Source: a bacterium (GTDB taxonomy: Bacteria; Pseudomonadota; Alphaproteobacteria; Rhizobiales; Xanthobacteraceae). From it: DNA of 12,814 bases. The DNA is taken from assembly GCA_029946075.1 (NCBI GenBank), contig JAQSDT010000744.1:1-12814 (forward strand), given 5' to 3'. Position numbers and translations under genes: made by a program. Under the pieces are notes generated by a model. That model was not told the DNA's origin, did not search any database, and worked only from the letters and a program-made list of their open reading frames with translations. Every line of letters starts with the position of its first letter. Positions within the stretch are counted from its first letter, which is position 1. Below are positions 5,795-12,761 of this stretch, one piece after another.

Positions 5795-7312
5795 ATGGCC
5801 GATCTCTTTTCCAATCTCGCCCTCGGTTTCGGCGTAGCCTTCACCCCGATCAATCTCATGCTGTGCCTGATCGGTGCGCTGGTCGGCACGCTCGTCGGCG
5901 TGCTGCCGGGCATCGGCACCATCGCCACCGTGGCGATGCTGCTGCCGATCACGTTCGGCCTGCCGCCGGTCGGCGCGCTGATCATGCTCGCCGGCATTTA
6001 CTACGGCGCGCAGTATGGCGGCTCGACCACGTCGATCCTGGTCAACATACCCGGTGAAGCGGGGTCCGTGGTCACGGCGCTCGACGGCTTCCAGATGGCG
6101 AAACAGGGCAGGGCCGGTCCGGCACTGGCGATCGCCGCGATCGGATCGTTCTTCGCCGGTTGCGTCGCCACCGTGCTGATTGCCGTGCTGGGCGCGCCGC
6201 TCACCAAGCTCGCGCTGGCGTTCGGTCCAGCCGAATATTTCTCGCTGATGGTACTCGGCCTGATCTTCGCCGTCGTGCTGGCGAAGGGTTCGGTGCTGAA
6301 GGCGATTGCGATGATCGTGCTCGGGCTGCTGCTCTCGATGGTCGGCTCCGACATCGAAACCGGCGCCTCGCGCATGGCCTTCAACATTCCCGAACTTGCC
6401 GACGGTCTTGGCTTCGCCACCGTGGCGATGGGTCTGTTCGGCTTTGCCGAGATCATCCGCAACCTCGATGCCGGCAGCGAAAGCGACCGCGAACTGGTGC
6501 AGCAAAAGGTCACAGGCCTGATGCCGACGCTAAAGGACCTCAAGGATTCTGCGTTTCCGATCCTGCGCGGCACCACGCTCGGTTCGATCCTCGGCATTCT
6601 GCCGGGCGGCGGCGCTGTGATCGCGTCGTTCGCGGCCTACACGCTCGAAAAGAAGATCTCCAAGAACCCGAAGAAGTTCGGCCGCGGTGCGATCGAAGGC
6701 GTTGCGGCGCCGGAGAGCGCCAACAACGCCGCGGCGCAGACCTCCTTCATTCCGCTGCTGACGCTCGGTATTCCGCCGAACGCCGTCATGGCGCTGATGG
6801 TCGGCGCGATGACGATCCACGGCATCGTGCCGGGTCCGCAGGTGATGCAGAAGCAGCCCGAACTGGTCTGGGGCATGATCGCCTCGATGTGGGTCGGCAA
6901 TTTGATGCTGCTGATCATCAACCTGCCGCTGGTCGGGATCTGGGTGCGGCTGTTGCGCGTGCCGTATCGCCTGATGTTCCCCTGCATCGTGATCTTCTGC
7001 GCGATCGGCATCTACTCAGTGAACAACGCACCGGTCGATGTCGTCCTCGCGGGCGTGTTCGGACTGGTCGGTTACTGGCTGATCAAGCACGACTTCGAGC
7101 CGGCGCCGTTGCTGCTCGGCATGGTGCTCGGCCCGCTGATGGAGGAAAACCTCCGCCGTGCGTTGCTGATCTCGCGTGGCGACTGGTCGGTGTTCGTCAC
7201 CCGTCCGCTTTCGGCGGTGCTGATGGCCATCGCAGCCTTCCTGCTGATCCTCGCGATCCTGCCCTCGCTGCGCAGGAAGCGCGACGAGGTGTTCGTGGAG
7301 TCCGAGAATTAA
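5795..7312 (+). CDS. tctA: Tripartite tricarboxylate transporter large permease TctA
   Basis: TctA is the large permease through which the carboxylate ligand, handed over by TctC, enters the cytoplasm by ion coupling. The 505 residues match the family (about 500) with around a dozen hydrophobic segments. Family motifs are GVLPGIGTIATVAMLLPITF (35-54), YYGAQYGGSTTSILVNIPGE (69-88), ILGILPGGGAVIASFAAY (265-282), EGVAAPESANNAA (301-313) and PLLTLGIPPNAVMALMVGA (320-338). The repeated LPG(I/G)G loops in the two halves point to an internal duplication, as known for the family. ATG 5795 follows GAGG by 5 nt; a GTG one codon earlier is the alternative. It lies 7 nt after tctB. The short charged C-terminus (RRKRDEVFVESEN) is expected in the cytoplasm. 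Confidence 0.95.
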   Translation: MADLFSNLALGFGVAFTPINLMLCLIGALVGTLVGVLPGIGTIATVAMLLPITFGLPPVGALIMLAGIYYGAQYGGSTTSILVNIPGEAGSVVTALDGFQMAKQGRAGPALAIAAIGSFFAGCVATVLIAVLGAPLTKLALAFGPAEYFSLMVLGLIFAVVLAKGSVLKAIAMIVLGLLLSMVGSDIETGASRMAFNIPELADGLGFATVAMGLFGFAEIIRNLDAGSESDRELVQQKVTGLMPTLKDLKDSAFPILRGTTLGSILGILPGGGAVIASFAAYTLEKKISKNPKKFGRGAIEGVAAPESANNAAAQTSFIPLLTLGIPPNAVMALMVGAMTIHGIVPGPQVMQKQPELVWGMIASMWVGNLMLLIINLPLVGIWVRLLRVPYRLMFPCIVIFCAIGIYSVNNAPVDVVLAGVFGLVGYWLIKHDFEPAPLLLGMVLGPLMEENLRRALLISRGDWSVFVTRPLSAVLMAIAAFLLILAILPSLRRKRDEVFVESEN

Positions 7313-7314
7313 CC

Positions 7315-7333
7315 CTGCGGCGGTGCGCCGCAG
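7315..7333 (+). other. Hairpin just after tctA
   Basis: CTGCGGCG (7315-7322) and CGCCGCAG (7326-7333) form a perfect 8-bp stem with a 3-nt loop, starting 3 nt beyond the tctA stop. There is no T-run behind it. It probably protects the 3' end of the tctBA message or slows transcription, rather than ending it alone. Confidence 0.5.
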
Positions 7334-7372
7334 TCCTGGCGCTGTTTGCCGCCGGGCGAAATGCTAAACCGC

Positions 7373-7405
7373 AAATGCCGGCTCGCGAGGGCCGGCATTT
7401 CTCTT
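7373..7405 (+). terminator. Hairpin with short U-rich tail between tctA and tctC
   Basis: AAATGCCGGC (7373-7382) and GCCGGCATTT (7391-7400) make a perfect 10-bp stem around an 8-nt loop, followed by CTCTT. It resembles an intrinsic terminator, though the tail is weak. It ends about 20 nt before the tctC start, so it may be a partial terminator or a processing and stability element that separates tctC expression from tctBA. Confidence 0.55.
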
Positions 7406-7425
7406 GAGGGTTGAAGGAACTTGAC

Positions 7426-8409
7426 ATGAACAGGTACGGTCGCTCGCTGGCGAGCGGTTGCCTGGCCGCGCTGGCCGGGCTGGGATTGCTTTCGACGCAG
7501 GCGCTGGCGCAAGCCTATCCGACCCGCAGCATCACCATGATCGTGCCGTTCGCGGCTGGCGGTCCGACCGATGTGATTTCGCGCATCGTCACCGGCCACA
7601 TGGCGCAGACGCTGGGTCAGGCCATCATCATCGAGAACGTGGTCGGCGCCGGCGGCACCACCGCCACCACCCGCGCATCGAAGGCGGCCCCCGACGGCTA
7701 CACGCTGATCACGGGCCACATGGGAACGCACGCGGCGTCGGTGCCGCTGTATCCCAACCTTGCCTATCATCCGGAGAAGAGCTTCGAGCCGGTCGCGCTG
7801 CTCGCCGGCACGCCGATCCTGATCCTCGCGCGCAAGGATTTCGCGCCGAAGGACCTGAAGGAATTCGTCGCCTATGTGAAGGCCAACGAAACCAAGGTGA
7901 ACGCGGCGCATGCCGGCGTCGGCTCGGTCTCGAACGTGTCGTGCGAACTCTTGAACTCGGTGCTGGGCGTCAAGCCGGTCGGCGTGCCCTTCAACGGCAC
8001 CGGTCCGGCGATGAACGCGCTGGTGGCCGGCCAAGTCGATTACATGTGCGACCAGATCGTCAACGCCGTGCCGCAGATCAACGGCGGCACCATCAAGGCC
8101 TATGCGGTGGCGACGCCCGAGCGCAATCCGTCGCTGCCCAACGTCCCGACCACGACCGAGGCCGGGTTGCCCGCCTTCCAGGCCCAGGCCTGGAACGCGA
8201 TCTTCGCGCCGAAGGGGACGCCCCCGGAAATCGTCGCCAAGCTGAACGAAGCCGTCGGCAAGGCGCTGAACGACGAGACCGTGCGCAAGCGGCTGCTCGA
8301 TCTCGGCAGCGTCATCCCGGCCGGCGCCGACCGTACCCCGGCCGCGCTCGGCACGCTGGTGAAGAACGAAATCGCCAAATGGACGCCGGTGCTCAAGCCG
8401 GTGAATTGA
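7426..8409 (+). CDS. tctC: Tripartite tricarboxylate transporter substrate-binding protein (TctC/Bug family)
   Basis: This 327-residue periplasmic receptor captures the ligand for TctAB. A signal peptide is clear: basic start MNRYGR, hydrophobic core about 10-22, and a cleavage site after ALA (28) or AQA (30). The mature protein starts YPTRSITMIVPFAAGGPTDVISR, the typical Bug-family start, with the AAGGPTD ligand loop. GAGGTTATTRASKAAPDGYTL and, further on, AHAGVGSVSN and PFNGTGPAMNALVAGQVDYM follow, all family landmarks. Length is normal. ATG 7426 is preceded by AAGGA; a TTG 15 nt upstream would add MKELD and is less likely. It is the third gene of the TTT set. The ligand is unknown, because Bug receptors bind many carboxylates, aromatic acids and amino acids. 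Confidence 0.94.
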   Translation: MNRYGRSLASGCLAALAGLGLLSTQALAQAYPTRSITMIVPFAAGGPTDVISRIVTGHMAQTLGQAIIIENVVGAGGTTATTRASKAAPDGYTLITGHMGTHAASVPLYPNLAYHPEKSFEPVALLAGTPILILARKDFAPKDLKEFVAYVKANETKVNAAHAGVGSVSNVSCELLNSVLGVKPVGVPFNGTGPAMNALVAGQVDYMCDQIVNAVPQINGGTIKAYAVATPERNPSLPNVPTTTEAGLPAFQAQAWNAIFAPKGTPPEIVAKLNEAVGKALNDETVRKRLLDLGSVIPAGADRTPAALGTLVKNEIAKWTPVLKPVN

Positions 8410-8413
8410 CATA

Positions 8414-8457
8414 GCGTTTTCAAGCGAAGTGTTGCGCGGTTCGCGTCAAGAAAACGC
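8414..8457. repeat. Palindromic element after tctC, probably a dispersed intergenic repeat
   Basis: GCGTTTTC (8414-8421) and GAAAACGC (8450-8457) are perfect arms. Inside them GCGAA (8424-8428) and TTCGC (8440-8444) pair again. The element starts 4 nt beyond the tctC stop. From memory, closely similar sequences (GCGTTTTCAAGCGAAGT and GTTCGCGT, then GAAAACGC) occur many times between genes in Bradyrhizobium and relatives. I cannot count copies here. It may also fold at the 3' end of the tctC message. Confidence 0.6.
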
Positions 8458-8494
8458 GTCCGCCAAAAAGTCCATATTATCAATTCGATAGGTG

Positions 8495-8527
8495 AGGGGC
8501 GGGACGCGAGTTCCGCCCCTTGTCGTT
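8495..8527 (+). terminator. Probable intrinsic terminator after tctC
   Basis: AGGGGCGGGA (8495-8504) pairs with TTCCGCCCCT (8511-8520) through 10 bp including one G-U, with a 6-nt loop CGCGAG, and TGTCGTTT follows. The stem is very strong and the tail is moderately T-rich. It would end tctC transcription before thyA. Confidence 0.6.
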
Positions 8528-8554
8528 TGGGACGGGCATGATCATTTTTCCGGG

Positions 8555-8560
8555 TATAAT
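8555..8560 (+). promoter_or_regulatory. Candidate -10 box upstream of thyA
   Basis: A consensus TATAAT lies 83 nt before the thyA ATG and downstream of the terminator hairpin, a sensible place for the thyA promoter. No recognisable -35 hexamer stands 16-18 nt upstream, so the call is weak. Confidence 0.3.
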
Positions 8561-8642
8561 CGGTGTGCGCTGCCGAATCGCCGTGTCGATCGGTTACCCC
8601 GGCGGGTAAATTCGCCCTCCCGAAAAGCCCGAAGCCAACGCC

Positions 8643-9437
8643 ATGAACCAGTACCACGACCTGCTCGAACGTATCCTCAGCGACGGCGCGGAGAAGCACG
8701 ACCGCACCGGCACCGGCACGCTGTCGATCTTCGGGCATCAGATGCGCTTCAATCTGTCGGCCGGCTTTCCGATGCTGACCACCAAGCGCTTGCCGCTGAA
8801 GGCGATCATCCACGAACTGCTCTGGTTCCTGGCCGGCGACACCAACATCAAATACCTCAAGGACAATGGCGTATCGATCTGGGATGAATGGGCCGACGCC
8901 AATGGCGATCTTGGCCCCGTCTACGGATCGCAGTGGCGCTCGTGGCCGGCACCGGACGGGCGCAGCATCGACCAGATTTCCAACGTCATCGACATGATCA
9001 AGCGCAATCCGGATTCGCGGCGGCTGATCGTCAGTGCGTGGAATCCGGCCGACGTCGACAAGATGGCGCTGCCGCCCTGTCACTGCCTGTTCCAGTTCTA
9101 CGTCGCCAACGGCAAATTGTCGTGCCAGCTCTACCAGCGCTCGGCCGACGTGTTTCTCGGCGTGCCCTTCAACATCGCCTCCTATGCGCTGCTGACGATG
9201 ATGGTGGCGCAGGTGACGGGGCTGAAGGCCGGCGACTTCGTGCATTCGTTCGGCGACACGCATCTGTATTCCAACCACCTCGAACAGGCGCGGCTGCAGC
9301 TGACGCGGCCGACGCGGCCATTGCCGGTCATGAAGATCAATCCTGCGGTGAAGGACATTTTCGCATTCCGTTACGAGGATTTCACGCTCGAAAACTACGA
9401 GCCGCATCCGCACATCAAGGCCGAAGTCGCCGTATGA
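8643..9437 (+). CDS. thyA: Thymidylate synthase
   Basis: ThyA methylates dUMP to dTMP with 5,10-methylene-tetrahydrofolate, leaving dihydrofolate. It has 264 residues, the same as the E. coli enzyme, and the key residues fall at the same positions: R21 and R126/R127 for the dUMP phosphate, W80, the nucleophile C146 in LPPCHC (143-148), D169 and N177 in SADVFLGVPFN, and H207 and Y209 in THLYSN. It is therefore expected to be a fully active, cytoplasmic dimer. The start is the family start (MNQYHDLLERIL), although no good Shine-Dalgarno sequence is visible. The GNAT gene follows after 16 nt and folA after that, so the dihydrofolate made here can be recycled by a co-expressed reductase. Confidence 0.98.
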   Translation: MNQYHDLLERILSDGAEKHDRTGTGTLSIFGHQMRFNLSAGFPMLTTKRLPLKAIIHELLWFLAGDTNIKYLKDNGVSIWDEWADANGDLGPVYGSQWRSWPAPDGRSIDQISNVIDMIKRNPDSRRLIVSAWNPADVDKMALPPCHCLFQFYVANGKLSCQLYQRSADVFLGVPFNIASYALLTMMVAQVTGLKAGDFVHSFGDTHLYSNHLEQARLQLTRPTRPLPVMKINPAVKDIFAFRYEDFTLENYEPHPHIKAEVAV

Positions 9438-9453
9438 GCGGCGTGGGCACGCG

Positions 9454-9942
9454 ATGTCGCTGACGATCCGCCGCGCGCGTCCGGGCGAAGCGGGGCTGGT
9501 ACTGTCGTTCGTCCGCGAACTCGCCGATTACGAAAAGCTGCTGCACGAGGTCGAGGCGACCGAAGCCGGCATCGACGCCGCGCTGTTCGGTCCCAATCCG
9601 GTGATCTTCTGCGAGATCGCCGAATGGAACGGCGAGGCCGCAGGATTCGCGGTCTGGTTCGTCAACTTTTCGACCTTCAGCGGCCGTGCCGGAATCTATC
9701 TGGAAGATCTGTTCGTCCGCCCGGAGCTGCGCGGCAACGGCATCGGCAAGGCGCTGCTGGTGCACCTCGCACGCGAATGCACGACGAATGGCTGGTCGCG
9801 GCTGCAATGGTCGGTGCTCGACTGGAACACGCCATCGATCGCGTTTTACAAATCGCTCGGCGCCGAACTGATGGACGAGTGGACGGTGTGCCGCGTCACC
9901 GGTTCGGCGCTCACGGCGCTGGCGCAGGGGGCAACGCGATGA
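9454..9942 (+). CDS. GNAT acetyltransferase resembling spermidine/thialysine acetyltransferases (SSAT-like)
   Basis: This 162-residue protein has the complete GNAT fold pattern: strand 1 (TIRRARPGEAGLVLSFV), YLEDLFV (82-88), the acetyl-CoA loop RGNGIG (93-98) leading into helix 3, and SVLDWNTPSIAFYKSLGAEL (120-139) with the conserved Tyr (132) usually acting as general acid. The combination YEKL near the N-terminus, YLEDLFV and VLDWN is characteristic of the SSAT1/SSAT2 branch, which acetylates polyamines or thialysine-like side chains in eukaryotes. The substrate of bacterial members is mostly unknown, so I name only the branch. It starts 16 nt after thyA with a weak ribosome site, and its stop overlaps the folA ATG (ATGA at 9939-9942). 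It therefore belongs to the folate/thymidylate unit. Confidence 0.9.
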   Translation: MSLTIRRARPGEAGLVLSFVRELADYEKLLHEVEATEAGIDAALFGPNPVIFCEIAEWNGEAAGFAVWFVNFSTFSGRAGIYLEDLFVRPELRGNGIGKALLVHLARECTTNGWSRLQWSVLDWNTPSIAFYKSLGAELMDEWTVCRVTGSALTALAQGATR

Positions 9943-10454
9943 TCGAAGTCGTTCTCGTCGTCGCGGTCGCCGAGAATGGCGTGATCGGCGCCGACAACGC
10001 CATGCCGTGGCGGCTGAAGTCGGACCTCGCTCGGTTCAAGGCGCTGACATCCGGCAGGTCCGTCGTGATGGGGCGCAAGACCTTCCAGTCGATCGGCCGG
10101 CCGCTGCCCAAACGCACCAATATCGTGGTCACGCGCGATCAGGGGTTTCGGGCCGATGGTGCCGTCGTCACCCGTTCCGTCGCGGACGCCGCTGCGATCG
10201 CGACCGGCGATGCGCTGCGGCGTTTCGCCACTGAGATTGCGATCATCGGCGGTGCGGAAATCTACGCGCAATGGATGGACCGCGCCGACCGCCTCGAAAT
10301 CACCGAGGTGCATGCCCGGCCCGACGGCGACACGCGGTTCGCCGCGATCGATCCGGCGGTCTGGGAAGAGGTATCGCGGGTGCGCAATCCGGCCGGCCCC
10401 GACGACAGCGCGGACTTCTCCTATGTGACATTTCGTCGGCGCAAGCCGCATTAA
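9939..10454 (+). CDS. folA: Dihydrofolate reductase
   Basis: FolA reduces dihydrofolate to tetrahydrofolate with NADPH and is the trimethoprim target. The 171 residues show IGADNAMPWRLKSDLARFK (16-34), with W24 and the catalytic acid D29 equivalent to E. coli W22 and D27. The NADPH-binding stretch VVMGRKTFQSIGRPLPKRTN (42-61) and the second cofactor loop IIGGAEIYAQ (102-111) follow. The loop has Ala where E. coli has a third Gly, a change I regard as normal in alphaproteobacteria. The C-terminus carries the usual FSYVTFRR strand. The ATG overlaps the stop of the acetyltransferase gene (ATGA), so translation is coupled and no separate ribosome site is needed. Together with thyA it closes the folate cycle for dTMP synthesis. 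Confidence 0.97.
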   Translation: MIEVVLVVAVAENGVIGADNAMPWRLKSDLARFKALTSGRSVVMGRKTFQSIGRPLPKRTNIVVTRDQGFRADGAVVTRSVADAAAIATGDALRRFATEIAIIGGAEIYAQWMDRADRLEITEVHARPDGDTRFAAIDPAVWEEVSRVRNPAGPDDSADFSYVTFRRRKPH

Positions 10455-10487
10455 CTGCGGCATTAACCGCGCTTCCCAATGTTTACA

Positions 10488-10515
10488 TTGACAATTATGG
10501 CATCAAGCATAGCTG
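10488..10515 (+). promoter_or_regulatory. Candidate promoter of hflKC
   Basis: A consensus -35 hexamer TTGACA at 10488-10493 is followed after 16 bp by TAGCTG (10510-10515), a poor -10. The site lies in the 182-bp gap between folA and hflK and about 120 nt before the hflK ATG. Alphaproteobacterial promoters often keep only the -35, so this is plausible but unproven. Confidence 0.3.
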
Positions 10516-10636
10516 CTTCGAACGCCAAGCCTGCGTTGTAAGGGCCCTGACGGTCCCCTATAAAGCCGGTCGGATATGCGAGGCCGGGCATCCTGCCCAG
10601 ACCGGTGGACCCGGACCCCGTGGAGGAGAGTTTTAT

Positions 10637-11776
10637 ATGCCGTGGAAGAATCAAGGCGGAGGCCCGTGGGGCTCGGGTCCGAAGGGACCGTGGGGTCAGG
10701 GGCCGCAATCGGTCGGTCCGAGGCCGCCCGATCTGGAGGATCTTCTGCGCCGCGGCCAGGACAAGCTGCAGCAGCTTTTGCCCGGCGGCCACTTCAGCGG
10801 CATGGGCATCGCGCTGGTGCTGGTGGTCGGCCTCGCGATCTGGGGATTGTCCGGCTTCTTCCGCGTGCAGTCCGAAGAACTCGGTGTGGTGCTGCGCTTC
10901 GGCAAGCACGTGCGCACCGTGCAGCCCGGCCTGAACTACCATCTGCCCTATCCGGTCGAAACCGTGCTGCTGCCGAAGGCGCTGCGCGTCTCCACCATCT
11001 CGATCGGCATGACGCTGATCGAGGATCCGGCCCGCCGCGGCCGCACCATGCGCGACGTTCCGGAAGAGAGCCTGATGCTGACCGGCGACGAGAACATCGT
11101 CGACGTTGATTTCACCGTGCTGTGGCGCATCAAGCCCGATGGCGTCGGCAATTATCTCTTCAACATCCAGAACCCCGAAGGCACCGTGAAGGCGGTGGCC
11201 GAAAGCGCGATGCGCGAAGTGATCGGCCGTTCCAACATTCAGCCGATCCTCACCGGCGCCCGCACCACCACGGAAGCCGGCGTGCAGGAACTGATGCAGA
11301 AGACGCTCGACAGCTACAGCGCCGGCGTTCAGATCGCGCAGGTACAGATGCAGAAGGTCGATCCGCCTGCGCAGGTGATCGACGCGTTCCGCGACGTGCA
11401 GGCGGCGCGCGCCGACTTCGAGCGTTTGCAGAACGAGGCGCAGACCTATGCCAACCGCGTCGTTCCCGACGCGCGCGGCCGTGCTGCGCAGATCCTGCAG
11501 GTCGCCGAAGGCTACAAGGAACAGGCGGTCGCCGAGGCCAAGGGCCAGAGCTCGCGCTTCCTGAAGGTCTACGACGAATACAGGAAGGCGCCCGAAGTGA
11601 CGCGGCAACGCATCTATCTGGAATCGATGGAGCGGATTCTCGCCGGCTCCGAGAAGCTCGTTTATGACGGCGGCGGTTCCGCACAGGGTCTGGTGCCCTA
11701 TCTGCCGCTCAACGAATTGACGCCGAGGCGTCCGCCGGCCTCCACGGGCCAGCAGCCGGCAGGAGGTGTCCGATGA
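10637..11776 (+). CDS. hflK: FtsH protease modulator subunit HflK
   Basis: HflK and HflC form a large membrane cage around the FtsH protease and limit its degradation of membrane proteins. The 379 residues start with a Gly/Pro/Trp-rich cytoplasmic segment (MPWKNQGGGPWGSGPKGPWG), typical of HflK. A single membrane helix (about 55-75) follows, and then the SPFH/band-7 domain in the periplasm, beginning VQSEELGVVLRFGKHVRTVQPGLNYHLPYPVE (from 77). A long Ala/Gln/Glu-rich coiled-coil region (about 250-310, with DVQAARADFERLQNEAQTYAN) and a Pro-rich tail complete it. The ATG at 10637 has a strong GGAGGAGAG site. A longer in-frame ORF upstream only reads back through folA. The stop overlaps hflC (ATGA). 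Confidence 0.96.
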   Translation: MPWKNQGGGPWGSGPKGPWGQGPQSVGPRPPDLEDLLRRGQDKLQQLLPGGHFSGMGIALVLVVGLAIWGLSGFFRVQSEELGVVLRFGKHVRTVQPGLNYHLPYPVETVLLPKALRVSTISIGMTLIEDPARRGRTMRDVPEESLMLTGDENIVDVDFTVLWRIKPDGVGNYLFNIQNPEGTVKAVAESAMREVIGRSNIQPILTGARTTTEAGVQELMQKTLDSYSAGVQIAQVQMQKVDPPAQVIDAFRDVQAARADFERLQNEAQTYANRVVPDARGRAAQILQVAEGYKEQAVAEAKGQSSRFLKVYDEYRKAPEVTRQRIYLESMERILAGSEKLVYDGGGSAQGLVPYLPLNELTPRRPPASTGQQPAGGVR

Positions 11777-12672
11777 AATCCCCCGTTACAGGTTTCGTCT
11801 CGCTGATCTTGCTGCTGCTGATCCTCGCGGTCGCCTATATGTCGCTGTTCACGGTCCAGCAGACCCAGCAGACCATCGTGCTGCGGTTCGGTGAGCCGAT
11901 CGAGGTCGTCACCCAGCCGGGCCTGCACCTCAAGGCGCCGTGGAACTCGGTAATCAACATCGACAAGCGCATCCTCGATCTGGAAAACCCGTCGCAGGAA
12001 GTCATCGCGTCGGATCAGAAGCGGCTGGTGGTCGATGCCTTCGCCCGCTACCGCATCAAGAACGCGCTGCGCTTCTATCAGAGCATCGGTTCGATCCAGG
12101 CCGCCAACGTCCAGCTCACGACGCTGCTGAACGCATCGCTGCGCCGCGTACTCGGCGAAGTCACCTTCATCACGGTGGTCCGCGACGACCGCGAGAAGCT
12201 GATGGCCCGCATCCGCGAGCAGCTCGACAGGGAGGCCGACGGCTACGGCATCGAGGTCGTCGACGTCCGTATCCGCCGCGCGGATCTGCCCGAGCAGAAC
12301 AGCCAGGCGGTCTACAAGCGGATGCAGACCGAGCGCGAACGCGAGGCCCAGGACTTCCGCGCCCAGGGCGGCCAGAAGGCGCAGGAAATCCGCTCCAAGG
12401 CGGATCGCGAAGCGACGGTCATCATCGCCGACGCCAACTCGACCGCCGAACAGACCCGCGGCGTCGGCGACGCCGAACGCAACCGGCTGTTCGCCGAGGC
12501 CTATGGCAAGGATCCGGACTTCTTCGCCTTCTACCGCTCGATGTCGGCCTACGAGACCGGGCTTCGCTCCAACGACACCCGGTTCCTGCTGCGGCCGGAT
12601 TCCGAATTTTTCCGCTTCTTCGCCAATCCGTCCGGACATCCGCCGGCCGCCGCAACGGCGCCGAAGCAGTAG
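11773..12672 (+). CDS. hflC: FtsH protease modulator subunit HflC
   Basis: HflC is the partner of HflK in the FtsH-HflKC membrane complex. The 299 residues have an N-terminal membrane helix (about 7-27, FVSLILLLLILAVAYMSLF) and an SPFH domain starting VQQTQQTIVLRFGEPIEVV. GIEVVDVRIRRADLPEQNSQAVYKRMQTERERE, the family hallmark, leads into a long helical coiled coil (about 190-245, AQDFRAQGGQKAQEIRSKADRE). The conserved C-terminal region YGKDPDFFAFYRSMSAYE and SEFFRFF follows. The tail is Pro/Ala-rich. The ATG overlaps the hflK stop in an ATGA, giving coupled synthesis of the two subunits in matched amounts. Length and motifs are normal for alphaproteobacteria. Confidence 0.96.
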   Translation: MKSPVTGFVSLILLLLILAVAYMSLFTVQQTQQTIVLRFGEPIEVVTQPGLHLKAPWNSVINIDKRILDLENPSQEVIASDQKRLVVDAFARYRIKNALRFYQSIGSIQAANVQLTTLLNASLRRVLGEVTFITVVRDDREKLMARIREQLDREADGYGIEVVDVRIRRADLPEQNSQAVYKRMQTEREREAQDFRAQGGQKAQEIRSKADREATVIIADANSTAEQTRGVGDAERNRLFAEAYGKDPDFFAFYRSMSAYETGLRSNDTRFLLRPDSEFFRFFANPSGHPPAAATAPKQ

Positions 12673-12691
12673 TTTTTCGGACACGCGAATT

Positions 12692-12719
12692 CAGGCGAAG
12701 CGGAGTTCCGCTTCGCCTG
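12692..12719. terminator. Strong hairpin between hflC and the DUF2065 gene
   Basis: CAGGCGAAGCGG (12692-12703) and CCGCTTCGCCTG (12708-12719) form a perfect 12-bp stem with loop AGTT, 20 nt after the hflC stop. On the plus strand it is followed by CTATAAAACAAAAAAG rather than a T-run, so it does not look like a classical terminator. A partial terminator, a message-stabilising hairpin or a dispersed repeat are all possible. Confidence 0.45.
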
Positions 12720-12761
12720 CTATAAAACAAAAAAGCGCTGCCAACGGGGGGTTATCATCCG

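Noticed and set aside
8531..8560. Second dispersed palindrome (GGCATGATCATTTTTCCGG)
   Set aside because: It recalls half of another Bradyrhizobium intergenic palindrome, but the matching second arm is absent, so I cannot support it.
8100..9413. Long minus-strand ORF opposite tctC and thyA
   Set aside because: It lies antisense to thyA, whose active-site residues match E. coli position by position. Its Arg/His/Val-rich translation is typical of antisense frames in GC-rich DNA.
10271..10636. In-frame N-terminal extension of hflK
   Set aside because: It reads through the end of folA and the intergenic gap. The ATG at 10637 has a strong GGAGGAGAG site and the typical HflK start.
10463..11608. 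Long minus-strand ORF opposite hflK
   Set aside because: Its composition is that of a GC-rich shadow frame and no family pattern is visible. The plus strand carries an unmistakable HflK.
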